From NCBI RefSeq assembly GCF_001278115.1, contig NZ_LIYD01000005.1, positions 3,988,631-4,052,630 of the forward strand: DNA of 64,000 nt, given 5' to 3'. Below are positions 8,292 through 15,529 of the stretch, one piece after another. The notes beneath the pieces were generated by a model, which was not told the DNA's origin, made no database searches, and saw only the letters and a program-made list of their open reading frames with translations. A program made the position numbers and the translations under genes. This DNA comes from Flavobacterium akiainvivens (GTDB taxonomy: Bacteria > Bacteroidota > Bacteroidia > Flavobacteriales > Flavobacteriaceae). Position 1 is the first letter of the stretch, and each line of letters begins with the position of its first letter.

Positions 8292-8321
8292 TGCACAAAT
8301 AGGCATATAGATTTAATTTTG
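8291..8321 (+). promoter_or_regulatory. Consensus promoter giving a leaderless HxlR transcript
   Basis: TTG (8291-8293), a 20-nt spacer and TAATTTTG (8314-8321) match the Bacteroidota consensus. The ATG begins 5 nt after the box, so transcription should start at the initiation codon. Confidence 0.6.
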
Positions 8322-8325
8322 TAAT

Positions 8326-8682
8326 ATGTATGAGAGAAAAACAATACCCAACCTTAATTGTGGCCTTGACCTGATAGGAGAAGTGCTATATGGCAAGTGG
8401 AAGATACGTTTGCTTTGGTTTATCGATCAGGGGCATAAGCGCCCAAGCGAACTACAGCGCAAAATACCCGATGCTTCCCGCAGGGTTTTAAATATGCAGC
8501 TAAAGGAATTGGAAGACCATGAGCTTGTCTCGAAGATTATTTATCCTGTTGTGCCTCCTAAAGTAGAATATAGCCTTACCGATTTTGGAAAGACACTCAT
8601 TCCGGTAATTGCTACAATAGGGAGTTGGGGAGATGAGCACGAAGAAAGGCTACGGGCGTTAATTTTAAAGCGATTGGATTAG
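8326..8682 (+). CDS. HxlR-family transcriptional regulator
   Basis: The 118-residue protein is a winged helix-turn-helix regulator of the HxlR/DUF24 group. Diagnostic segments are CGLDLIGEVLYGKWKIRLLW near the N-terminus, the recognition-helix region RPSELQRKIPDASRRVLNMQLKELE (residues about 39-63) and the wing EYSLTDFGKTLIPV. Cys12 is at the position of the redox-sensing cysteine of many members, so thiol or electrophile sensing is possible. It is divergent from the SDR/NTF2-like pair, its likely target. The ATG lies 5 nt behind a consensus -7 box; no Shine-Dalgarno sequence is possible if the transcript is leaderless. Confidence 0.92.
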   Translation: MYERKTIPNLNCGLDLIGEVLYGKWKIRLLWFIDQGHKRPSELQRKIPDASRRVLNMQLKELEDHELVSKIIYPVVPPKVEYSLTDFGKTLIPVIATIGSWGDEHEERLRALILKRLD

Positions 8683-8985
8683 TATGGCAATAGCATTTTG
8701 CATTGGTATGTTTACTGCTTGCTATGGTTTTTGTGAAATTCAGGATAAGAAGTAACGGGGCATAAGTGTTTACTGCGTCTTCAGTAAGCCGGGCGGTTAA
8801 CAGCCGCAACCTGCTGCCGGGGGCAACAATACCTGTCTTTTCAAAAAAAGACATAACAATAAAAGTAATTAATTATATAACTGGTTGTGCAAGTCTGTAT
8901 CTTTTGAAATAAAATGCAAATATTTAGTCATGGTCTTTTGTATATATAAGTGGTGTGCTATATTGTGCTGTAAAAACATTCTTAC
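8683..8985. other. 303-nt gap between hxlR-type gene and CPBP gene
   Basis: It holds the remnant of a MarR-like reading frame on the minus strand (separate entry) and an AT-rich leader before the CPBP gene. A TATATTGT sequence near 8960 only partly fits a -7 box. I see no hairpin terminator and nothing else. Confidence 0.5.
8745..8854 (-). pseudogene. N-terminal remnant of a MarR-like regulator
   Basis: A minus-strand frame opens with MSFFEKTGIVAPGSRLRLL and TARLTEDAVNTYAPL. From memory this resembles the start of MarR-type (some GNAT-fused) regulators of Bacteroidota (FFEKTGxxAxGSRLRxL). The similarity ends after about 35 residues, and the frame then runs into sequence antisense to the HxlR gene, so there is no room for a helix-turn-helix domain. 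Most likely the leftover of a regulator lost next to the HxlR gene. A chance match cannot be excluded without a search. Confidence 0.35.
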
Positions 8986-9696
8986 ATGAATCTGCCTAAA
9001 AAACTCGTGCGGCTTTTATTGTTTTATGTGCTTGCCTTGGTGCTTACCTATATTGCCCGTAAGCAAGTTAATGTGCTGAACCTGTTGCTGCAAAACATTA
9101 GCGATATCCCTTTTTCGTTTAACTACAACCACGGCATAGCAGTGGCGTTACTGGCATTTTTGTTTTACAGGTTTGGCGGTATTGCGCAAAGTATAACCCT
9201 TTTGGGTAGTGAGAAGCTCAAAAGCCTGTTATTTCCCCTTGTGTTATTTACTGTGTATGGGGTAGTGGGTATAAATAATGCGCACGGTATAAACCCGCAC
9301 CTGTGGGCATTACTGTTTTGTTTCCTGGCCTTTGTATATAATATTATGGAAGAATATGCCTGGCGCGGTTGGGTTATAGATGCCCTGGGTAATGTGCACT
9401 ATGTGGTTAAGAGTATGGTGTCAGGAGTGTTATGGGCGTTTTGGCACCTGCTTATTTTTGCCGATTTTAACCAGTATGGGGGCTTTTGGGTGTTTATGGC
9501 GTTTTGTGTGGTGTTTTCGTTTATACTGACTTTTGCGGCTTTGCGCACAAAATCTGTTGTGGCACCCGCTGCAATCCATGCTTTTATAATCCAGACAAAC
9601 ATTGCAGCTGTTGTGTGCTTTGTGCTGTTTGCGCTGTTGCTTGTTTTCTGGCCTAAGATTGGGAACATTGTAAAAACAAAAAAGCCTGCTGTGTAG
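8986..9696 (+). CDS. CPBP-family intramembrane metalloprotease (CAAX protease-like)
   Basis: The 236-residue protein is almost entirely hydrophobic with about seven membrane segments. It carries the glutamate motif EEYAWRGW (Glu122, Glu123, Arg127) and the histidine motif WAFWHLLIF (His154), the first two active-site motifs of the CPBP/Rce1 family, whose members cleave within membranes. The third motif is not obvious; the segment AAIHAFIIQTNI near residue 200 may supply the last His and Asn. The substrate is unknown. The stop codon lies inside the hairpin that also terminates the tRNA transcript from the other side. Confidence 0.87.
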   Translation: MNLPKKLVRLLLFYVLALVLTYIARKQVNVLNLLLQNISDIPFSFNYNHGIAVALLAFLFYRFGGIAQSITLLGSEKLKSLLFPLVLFTVYGVVGINNAHGINPHLWALLFCFLAFVYNIMEEYAWRGWVIDALGNVHYVVKSMVSGVLWAFWHLLIFADFNQYGGFWVFMAFCVVFSFILTFAALRTKSVVAPAAIHAFIIQTNIAAVVCFVLFALLLVFWPKIGNIVKTKKPAV

Positions 9697-9704
9697 CAGG
9701 CTTT
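9681..9704. terminator. Bidirectional terminator containing the CPBP stop codon
   Basis: AAAGCCTGCT (9681-9690) and AGCAGGCTTT (9695-9704) form a perfect 10-bp stem with a 4-nt loop GTGT. The stop codon TAG (9694-9696) spans the loop and the 3' arm. A runs on the left and T on the right serve the tRNA (minus) and the protease gene (plus). Confidence 0.75.
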
Positions 9705-9709
9705 TAACG

Positions 9710-9782
9710 TGGTACCTCCAGGAATCGAACCAGGGACACATGGATTTTCAGTCCATTGCTCTACCAACTGAGCTAAGGTACC
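9710..9782 (-). tRNA. tRNA-Phe(GAA), copy 1
   Basis: The minus strand folds as a 73-nt cloverleaf: acceptor GGTACCT/AGGTACC, D arm GCTC/GAGC, anticodon stem ATGGA/TCCAT with loop CTGAAAA (anticodon GAA), T loop TTCGATT, discriminator A. CCA is not encoded. The T stem contains a U51-U63 mismatch (CCTGG against CCTGG), shared by both copies. Confidence 0.95.
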
Positions 9783-9810
9783 GGTAAAATAGAATTCATT
9801 AAAAACAAAA

Positions 9811-9836
9811 CCCCGCGTGTAACGGGGCTCTTTTTT
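9811..9836. terminator. Hairpin between the two tRNA-Phe genes
   Basis: CCCCG (9811-9815) and CGGGG (9823-9827) form a short GC stem with a 7-nt loop, A-rich on the left and CTCTTTTTT on the right. On the minus strand it would end the transcript of the upstream tRNA copy. Confidence 0.55.
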
Positions 9837-9837
9837 G

Positions 9838-9910
9838 TGGTACCTCCAGGAATCGAACCAGGGACACATGGATTTTCAGTCCATTGCTCTACCAACTGAG
9901 CTAAGGTACC
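9838..9910 (-). tRNA. tRNA-Phe(GAA), copy 2
   Basis: It is identical in all 73 positions to copy 1, including discriminator A, the T-stem U-U mismatch and the lack of an encoded CCA. The flanks of the two copies differ, so only the tRNA itself (or a little more) was duplicated. A consensus promoter lies about 60 nt upstream; this copy is the first to be transcribed. Confidence 0.95.
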
Positions 9911-9970
9911 TTGCTAAAACGTTACCAAATGCTTATTTTATTAAGACGTGAGTAACCTTGTTTGCGGGTG

Positions 9971-10000
9971 CAAATATAGAATTGTTTTTAGAGTATGCAA
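9971..10000 (-). promoter_or_regulatory. Promoter for the tRNA-Phe genes
   Basis: On the minus strand TTG (10000-9998), a 19-nt spacer and TATATTTG (9978-9971) match the consensus. The start near 9964 leaves a 5' leader of about 50 nt to be removed by RNase P. Confidence 0.55.
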
Positions 10001-10026
10001 AACAAAAGATAAAAAAAATCAATTGC

Positions 10027-10034
10027 TATCTTTG
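10027..10034 (+). promoter_or_regulatory. -7 box for coaX
   Basis: TATCTTTG matches TAnnTTTG and lies 19 nt before the coaX ATG. No clear TTG is seen at the proper distance. Its presence argues against a longer coaX N-terminus. Confidence 0.45.
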
Positions 10035-10053
10035 TAGTACTAATAAAACAAAA

Positions 10054-10788
10054 ATGCTTTTAGCCGTAGATATTGGCAATACAAAAATTAAAGCCGCTGT
10101 GTTTGAGGATAATGCCCTTGTGGAGAAATTTTCGTTCCCGCAGGAAGAAGCCGTAACACAGGTGGCAGAAATTTTAAAAAAATACCCCCGCGCCACAAAA
10201 AGCATCCTTTCATCGGTAGGGAAAGAGCAAAATGAGCTGTTATTATGGTTAAAAAACAACACCTTGTTTACGGGTATTAATCATACATCTGTGTTTCCGT
10301 TTACTAATAAGTATGCCACCCCGGCCACGCTGGGCATAGACCGCATGGTGCTTGCCGCCGGTGCGGTGTTGCAGCACCCGGGCAAAAACCGCCTGGTTAT
10401 AGATGCCGGCACGTGCATTACTTACGACTTTGTTTCGGGTGCAGATGACTATCTTGGTGGGGCTATTTCGCCCGGTTTGCAACTTCGATATAATGCCATG
10501 CATACTTTTACGGCAAAACTTCCGTTGTTATACCCGGAAATGCCGCAGAGTTTCACAGGCAATTCTACAGCGCAGTCTATGCACGTGGGGGCGGTAAACG
10601 GCCTTTTACATGAAATTGACGGCTTTGTACAGCAGTATGTTGAACAGTATCAGGATGTAACGGTAATATTAACGGGCGGCGATGCTGATTTTTTGGCTAA
10701 AAGATTAAAAAACACCATCTTTGCCAATTCAAATTTCCTGCTGGAAAGTTTGAACCATTTGTACCATTATACGAACCGAAATGATTAA
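10054..10788 (+). CDS. coaX: Type III pantothenate kinase
   Basis: CoaX phosphorylates pantothenate in the first step of coenzyme A synthesis in the cytoplasm. The 244-residue protein has the ASKHA-fold phosphate motif DIGNTKIK at residues 6-13, GIDRM (94-98), the catalytic DAGT at 117-120 and the GGAISPG segment at about 135. These are type III and not type II features. I start at MLLAVDIGNT. A frame extending 32 codons upstream passes through the -7 box and has no family similarity. The gene overlaps the next one by 8 nt and opens an envelope-related cluster. Confidence 0.95.
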   Translation: MLLAVDIGNTKIKAAVFEDNALVEKFSFPQEEAVTQVAEILKKYPRATKSILSSVGKEQNELLLWLKNNTLFTGINHTSVFPFTNKYATPATLGIDRMVLAAGAVLQHPGKNRLVIDAGTCITYDFVSGADDYLGGAISPGLQLRYNAMHTFTAKLPLLYPEMPQSFTGNSTAQSMHVGAVNGLLHEIDGFVQQYVEQYQDVTVILTGGDADFLAKRLKNTIFANSNFLLESLNHLYHYTNRND

Positions 10789-12064
10789 AAACCTTATTGC
10801 GGGCTTTTGCCTGTTTTTTGCCGGTGTTGCTTTTGCTCAGCAAAATAGTGCATCTCCATATTCTTATTACGGCATTGGCGATATAAAATTTAAAGGAACA
10901 AACGAAAACCGCGCTATGGGCGGTGTGGGCATACTGCCCGATAGTATACACGTAAACCTGCAAAACCCGGCAGGATATTCAGCGTTAAAATTAACCACCT
11001 TTACAATAGGGGGTACTACGTCTTCAACCGGTTTTAAGACTAATGAGGGCAGCGACAGGTCTGGCCGTACTACGGTAGACTATATTGCGGTGGCCATACC
11101 GGTAAAAAGGTTTGGTTTTGCATTTGGTATCATGCCGTATTCGGCGGTAGGTTACAGAATAAACAATACTACACAGCCCGACCCTGCAGATGGCTATGTG
11201 CGTTATAATGAGTTTGAAGGTACGGGCGGCCTTAACAGGGTGTTTGGCGGCGCTTCGTTTAACGTTACCGAAAACTTTAGTATAGGGGGCGAGTTCCAGT
11301 ATTTCTTTGGCGATATAGAAACCCGTTCGCTTACAACCCTGCCGGGCGGTGCCCTGCAATACTCAACCCGCGAGACTAACGCTTCAGAATATGATGGCTA
11401 TTCATACACGCTGGGCGCTATGTATCATAAACGTATAAATAACAAGTGGGAGCTTTATGTAAGCGGTGCCTATACGCCCGAAACCAAGCTTAACAGTACT
11501 ATAAACCGCAGCCTTGCTACGGTATCTATAAGCTCTAACGGAACGGAATCGGTTATAGATAGCCAGGATTATGTGCTGGGCAGCGAAGATATTTACCTGC
11601 CGTCTAAAGTAACCGGTGGTTTTGGCTTTGGCCAGGCCAGGAGGTGGTTTGCCGGTGCCGATATTACCCTTCAGGATGCCAACAGCCTTAGCGCGAGGTT
11701 TCAGGGTATAGACAACGTGGCGTTCGAAAAATCACAGAAAATGTCGCTGGGTGGCTACTGGATTCCTAAATTCAACTCGTTTACCAGCTACCTGAGCAGG
11801 ATTACCTACCGCGCAGGTGTTAAGTATGAAAAAACAGGCCTTGTGCTAAACAACGAAAATATTAATGATATGGCCCTTACTTTTGGTGTGGGCCTTCCGT
11901 TAAGCAGTGTTGTGGGGTCTTACGGCAGCTCTAACCTTAATATAGGTGCCGAAATTGGCCGTAGGGGTACAACAGCCTCTGGCCTTATACAGGAAAATTA
12001 TGTAAACATCTTTATAAGCCTTTCGTTAAACGACAGGTGGTTTATAAAGAGGAAATACGAATAA
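10781..12064 (+). CDS. Outer-membrane beta-barrel protein (FadL/OmpP1-like), function unknown
   Basis: The 427-residue product has a signal peptide (cleavage near AFAQ) and then the pattern YSYYGIGDI...NRAMGGVGI...NLQNPAGYSAL, which is the N-terminal plug-like hatch of FadL-type outer-membrane transport proteins. The rest alternates polar and apolar residues in about 14 candidate strands (FGFAFGIMPYSAVGYRI, YTLGAMYHKR, RAGVKYEKTGLVL, VNIFISLSL). It ends with aromatic-rich WFIKRKYE and not the classical terminal Phe. The substrate is unknown. It overlaps coaX by 8 nt and precedes a periplasmic TPR protein and LptC, which suggests a role in envelope lipid or LPS handling (inference). Confidence 0.8.
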   Translation: MIKNLIAGFCLFFAGVAFAQQNSASPYSYYGIGDIKFKGTNENRAMGGVGILPDSIHVNLQNPAGYSALKLTTFTIGGTTSSTGFKTNEGSDRSGRTTVDYIAVAIPVKRFGFAFGIMPYSAVGYRINNTTQPDPADGYVRYNEFEGTGGLNRVFGGASFNVTENFSIGGEFQYFFGDIETRSLTTLPGGALQYSTRETNASEYDGYSYTLGAMYHKRINNKWELYVSGAYTPETKLNSTINRSLATVSISSNGTESVIDSQDYVLGSEDIYLPSKVTGGFGFGQARRWFAGADITLQDANSLSARFQGIDNVAFEKSQKMSLGGYWIPKFNSFTSYLSRITYRAGVKYEKTGLVLNNENINDMALTFGVGLPLSSVVGSYGSSNLNIGAEIGRRGTTASGLIQENYVNIFISLSLNDRWFIKRKYE

Positions 12065-12076
12065 AACAGATACAGT

Positions 12077-13435
12077 ATGAAAACAAAAGCCCTTTCAGTA
12101 TTTTTTGCCGGCCTTATGGCTTTGGCGGTTAACGCGCAGGAATTTAAATGCGAAGATAACTTTAAGGCGCTTGGTACGGCTGTACAATCTAAAGATTACA
12201 CAACGGCTGTACCCATACTGGCAGGGCTGAGGAAATCATGCCCAAAATACAATGTTAAGGTATACAGCCTTGGCGAAACGGTAGTAAAATACAATCTTGA
12301 TACGGCAGAGTCTGACGCCGACCGCAGCCTGTATGTTACTGACCTTGTGGCTTTGTATACCGATTGGGAAAAGAACTTTCCGGCAACGGGCGGTGTGCAA
12401 AAAAAGGCGCTTTTCCTTCATGAAAATAAGCTGGCTAAAGATGACGAGGTATTTAGCTTGTTAGATGAGGCTTTTGCTGCAAACAAAACATCGTTTACAG
12501 ATTATAATGTGCTGGAGCTGTATTTTAACCTGTACCTTGCCCGCTATACTGCCGGGAACAAAGGTATAACGGCAGACCAGTTTATAGCCAAATTTGGCGA
12601 TATGGCCGGGCAAACCGCTTATGCCCAGGCGTTCATTCAAAAGAAAAAACAAGAGCTTTTAGCCAAAAAAGAAACCCAGTCCCTTGATGAAGAAGAAACC
12701 CTGTTTCTTAAAGAAGCCCCGCAAAGCCTTAGTGCGCTTAAGGCGGTTTCAGATAACATGGCAGGACAGTTTCCAAAGAATATATCTTGCGAAAAGCTTG
12801 AAGGCTACTACAAAGGCCTGTTTGAAAAAAACAAAACCGATAAGGCGTGGCTTGGTGGCCTTGTGGCTGTAATGTCTAAAGCCTGCAAGCCTACTCCTGT
12901 ATTATACAATGCAGCGGTTGAGCTCGATAAGCTAAGCCCATCCCTTGATACGGCATTGCTGTTGGGTAATTTAAGCCGTTTGTATGCCGATCCAAAAGAG
13001 AGTGCTGCTTATTATGAAAAAGCCATAACTTTTGAGGCTGATTCAGTTGGTAAGGCTAAAATTTACCTTACTATTGCCGCTAACTACCGCAATACCGACA
13101 GGGCGGCTGCAAAATCATATCTGCTTAAGGCGGCTTCTTTTAATCCTAAAGATGGCAGCCCTTATCTTAAACTTGCCGAAATGTATGCCGGTGGCGGTGG
13201 CTGCGAGTTGAGCGATTTCGATCGTAAAGCGTTGCTTTGGCTGGCTATAGATACCGCTAAAAAAGCTGAGGCAGCAGAGCCTAAGCTAAAACCGTCGGTG
13301 GCGGCATTGCTAAAAAGGTATGAAGCTAAAGTGCCTACTAAAGAAGACCTTAAAGTAGCCAAGAAAAGCAAGGGCGATACCATAACCTACGGTTGCTGGA
13401 TTAATGAAACCGTTACTGTGCCTAAAGTAAAATGA
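12077..13435 (+). CDS. Periplasmic TPR-type protein of unknown function
   Basis: A 452-residue protein with a signal peptide (cleavage near VNAQ). The sequence is a helical repeat. TPR-like units are clearest in the C-terminal third (NLSRLYADPKESAAYYEKAI, KIYLTIAANYRNTDRAAAKS, SPYLKLAEMYAGGG). Several cysteines in the mature part (near residues 25, 55, 240, 270, 380, 435) could form periplasmic disulfides. TPR proteins act as assembly scaffolds, but no catalytic motif is present. It starts 12 nt after the barrel gene and its stop overlaps the lptC start by 4 nt, so the genes are translationally coupled. Confidence 0.8.
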   Translation: MKTKALSVFFAGLMALAVNAQEFKCEDNFKALGTAVQSKDYTTAVPILAGLRKSCPKYNVKVYSLGETVVKYNLDTAESDADRSLYVTDLVALYTDWEKNFPATGGVQKKALFLHENKLAKDDEVFSLLDEAFAANKTSFTDYNVLELYFNLYLARYTAGNKGITADQFIAKFGDMAGQTAYAQAFIQKKKQELLAKKETQSLDEEETLFLKEAPQSLSALKAVSDNMAGQFPKNISCEKLEGYYKGLFEKNKTDKAWLGGLVAVMSKACKPTPVLYNAAVELDKLSPSLDTALLLGNLSRLYADPKESAAYYEKAITFEADSVGKAKIYLTIAANYRNTDRAAAKSYLLKAASFNPKDGSPYLKLAEMYAGGGGCELSDFDRKALLWLAIDTAKKAEAAEPKLKPSVAALLKRYEAKVPTKEDLKVAKKSKGDTITYGCWINETVTVPKVK

Positions 13436-13971
13436 TAAAACGTTTTGCCATATTATGCCTGGGCGTGCTGGCGCTAACCGCGTGCGAAAGCAACCTTAAA
13501 GAGGTGCAGCGCATGGGTAGTGTTACCTTTAACCCTGTGGGTGTTTCTGAAAATATAAACCTTAAGTATACCGAAGGGGGTAAGGTGCAGGCTGTGCTTA
13601 AAAGCAAAAAAATGCTGGATTACACCCATTTGCAGTACGGTTTTAATGAGTTTCCTGATGGGGTAGACCTTACGCTGTATGATGCGCAGGGGCAGCAAAC
13701 CTTTGTGGTGGCAGATTATGCCATTCGTTATGAAGGTACAGATATAATAGATATGCAGGGCAATGTAAAAATTACCAGTAATGATGGTAATAGGCTTACC
13801 GCGCCGCAGTTGTATTATGACCAGAAAAACCAGTGGTTTTATACCGAAAAAAACTTTAAATTTACCGATAACAAAGGCGGATATTACGAAGGCCCCGGCA
13901 TAGACTTCAGTAAAGACTTTAAAGTAGTCAATATGCAGCAAAATAGCGGGCAGCTTAACAATCTTAACTAA
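13432..13971 (+). CDS. lptC: LptC, LPS export ABC transporter periplasmic subunit (lipoprotein form)
   Basis: LptC passes lipopolysaccharide from the LptBFG extractor to the periplasmic LptA bridge. The 179-residue protein matches the LptC beta-jellyroll: strands around EGGKVQAVLKSKKMLDY, FVVADYAIRYEGTDIIDMQGNVKITSNDGNRLTAPQLYYDQ (a family-typical repeat of strands) and FKFTDNKGGYYEGPGIDF. Here the N-terminus is a lipoprotein signal with lipobox LTAC (Cys18), where the Escherichia coli protein has a transmembrane anchor. Its neighbours on both sides are envelope proteins, with overlapping start and stop codons. Confidence 0.88.
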   Translation: MIKRFAILCLGVLALTACESNLKEVQRMGSVTFNPVGVSENINLKYTEGGKVQAVLKSKKMLDYTHLQYGFNEFPDGVDLTLYDAQGQQTFVVADYAIRYEGTDIIDMQGNVKITSNDGNRLTAPQLYYDQKNQWFYTEKNFKFTDNKGGYYEGPGIDFSKDFKVVNMQQNSGQLNNLN

Positions 13972-14168
13972 TGCTTTATTTTAAATACTTACCGTATGCC
14001 TTTCTTGGGGTGGCAATAATTTTTATTATTGATGCCATAACCCGTTATGCCGAAGGTGCAGATTATATTCCGTCGGCATTGCTTGCTGTGGCGGCTGTTG
14101 CCATGTTTTTCATCCGCAGAAAATCCTATAAAAGATATACAAACCCCGGCCAGGGTCCTAAAAAATAA
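13971..14168 (+). CDS. 65-residue inner-membrane protein
   Basis: No family recognised. Two hydrophobic helices are visible, about residues 6-22 (YAFLGVAIIFIIDAI) and 34-48 (IPSALLAVAAVAMFFI), followed by a basic tail (RRKSYKRYTNPGQGPKK), so both ends probably face the cytoplasm. The start overlaps the lptC stop by one base (TAATG), and the CNNM gene follows after 5 nt. This tight coupling argues that the gene is real and works with LptC or the CNNM protein. Confidence 0.75.
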   Translation: MLYFKYLPYAFLGVAIIFIIDAITRYAEGADYIPSALLAVAAVAMFFIRRKSYKRYTNPGQGPKK

Positions 14169-14173
14169 CGCTT

Positions 14174-15430
14174 ATGGAGGCAGCAGTAATCATAATATGC
14201 CTGTTGCTTTCAGCCTTTTTTTCGGGTATGGAAATTGCCTATGTTTCTGCCAATAAGGTATACCTTGAGGTAGAGAAACAGCAGGATGCCTTTCTTTCTA
14301 AAATTTTATCGCGCCTTACGCAAAACCCGTCGCGTTTTGTGGCTGCCATGCTGGTGGGCAACAGCATAGCCTTGGTTATTTACAGCTACTACATGGGCGG
14401 AGTGGTGTTAAACTGGTTTGCGCCCCACAGCCTTGGTTGGCACAAGTTGTTGCAGTTATTGCTGCAAACGGTTATCGCTACAGCCATACTGCTTATAACT
14501 GCTGAATTTTTACCCAAAGTGTTTTTTCAGGTATATGCCAACCGCATTATAAAACTGCTGGCGGTGCCGGCTTATGGGTTTTACTTGCTGTTTTCGTGGG
14601 TGTCTAAGGTGGTTATAGGGGTGTCTGACTTTGTGCTTGTAAAGTTGTTCCGTACAAAAGCGCACCGCGATACCGGCCTTTTTAGCCGTGGCGAACTGGG
14701 CAGCTATGTTACGCAGCAACAAGCCGAAGAAGATGAGGAGGCTGATACCGAGGTGCAGATTTTTCGTAACGCACTGGTTTTTTCTGCCGTAAAGGCAAAA
14801 GCCATCATGACGCCCAAAACTGAGCTTGCAGCTGTAGAAATTAACGATACGGTTGACGAGCTGCGCCAGCTTTTCCTGGATACTGATTACAGCAAGATTG
14901 TGGTATATAAAGATAATCCTGACAATGTGGTGGGCTATGTGCACTCTTTTGAGTTGTTTAAAAATCCGCCTGATGTAAAAAGCATAACATTGCCGGTTGA
15001 AAAAATTTCGGGAGAGGTGTACATAAAAGAGCTGCTAACGCGGCTTACCCGTGCAGGCAGGAGCATGGCGGTGGTGGCCGGTGCAAACGACAGGGCAGAG
15101 GGTATTGTTACCGTTGAAGATATTATAGAAGAACTTTTTGGCGAGATTGAAGACGAGCACGATAACGAAGAAACCCTGGTGGCAGAGCAGCAATCAGGTG
15201 GTGCATGGCTTTTTTCTGCGCGGTATGATGTTGAGGTGCTCAATACCCAATATGGTTTTAACCTTCCCCAAAGCGATTTGTACAGTACTTTAGGCGGCCT
15301 TATTGTGCACCATTGCGGTGGTGTTCCGGCGGTGGGGCATAGCATTTCTGTAGGTAAATACAGCCTTGTTATACAGCAGGCTTCGGCAAAATACATAGAG
15401 TTGGTAAAGATTGTTTCGCAATCGGTGTAA
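14174..15430 (+). CDS. CNNM/CBS-domain membrane protein (HlyC/CorC family)
   Basis: The 418-residue protein has the CNNM (DUF21) transmembrane domain over residues about 1-190, with the signature SAFFSGMEIAYVSANK at the start, then two CBS domains (about 205-330, with MTPKTELAAVEI and GIVTVEDIIEELFGEIEDE) and a C-terminal CorC/HlyC domain. Relatives are linked to Mg2+/Co2+ efflux; ion transport is inferred from family. GldE, a gliding accessory protein of flavobacteria, belongs to the same family, but the gldE neighbour gldD is absent here. It is the last gene of the tightly coupled block that starts at coaX. Confidence 0.88.
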   Translation: MEAAVIIICLLLSAFFSGMEIAYVSANKVYLEVEKQQDAFLSKILSRLTQNPSRFVAAMLVGNSIALVIYSYYMGGVVLNWFAPHSLGWHKLLQLLLQTVIATAILLITAEFLPKVFFQVYANRIIKLLAVPAYGFYLLFSWVSKVVIGVSDFVLVKLFRTKAHRDTGLFSRGELGSYVTQQQAEEDEEADTEVQIFRNALVFSAVKAKAIMTPKTELAAVEINDTVDELRQLFLDTDYSKIVVYKDNPDNVVGYVHSFELFKNPPDVKSITLPVEKISGEVYIKELLTRLTRAGRSMAVVAGANDRAEGIVTVEDIIEELFGEIEDEHDNEETLVAEQQSGGAWLFSARYDVEVLNTQYGFNLPQSDLYSTLGGLIVHHCGGVPAVGHSISVGKYSLVIQQASAKYIELVKIVSQSV

Positions 15431-15529
15431 TTTGCTTCAAAACTTCTTTAAAAAATAACGCCACTATTTTTATTATTAAACAGATAATTGTATTTTCGCC
15501 CACTGAAATAAAATTTAACAATAATAAAA

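Noticed and set aside
9399..9869. Minus-strand frame running through both tRNA genes
   Set aside because: It overlaps the tRNA-Phe genes and the antisense of the CPBP protease. The repeated CVPGSIPGG peptide is only the translated tRNA.
9958..10053. 32-codon N-terminal extension of CoaX
   Set aside because: It runs through a -7 promoter box and has no similarity to the family, which begins with the DIGNT motif.
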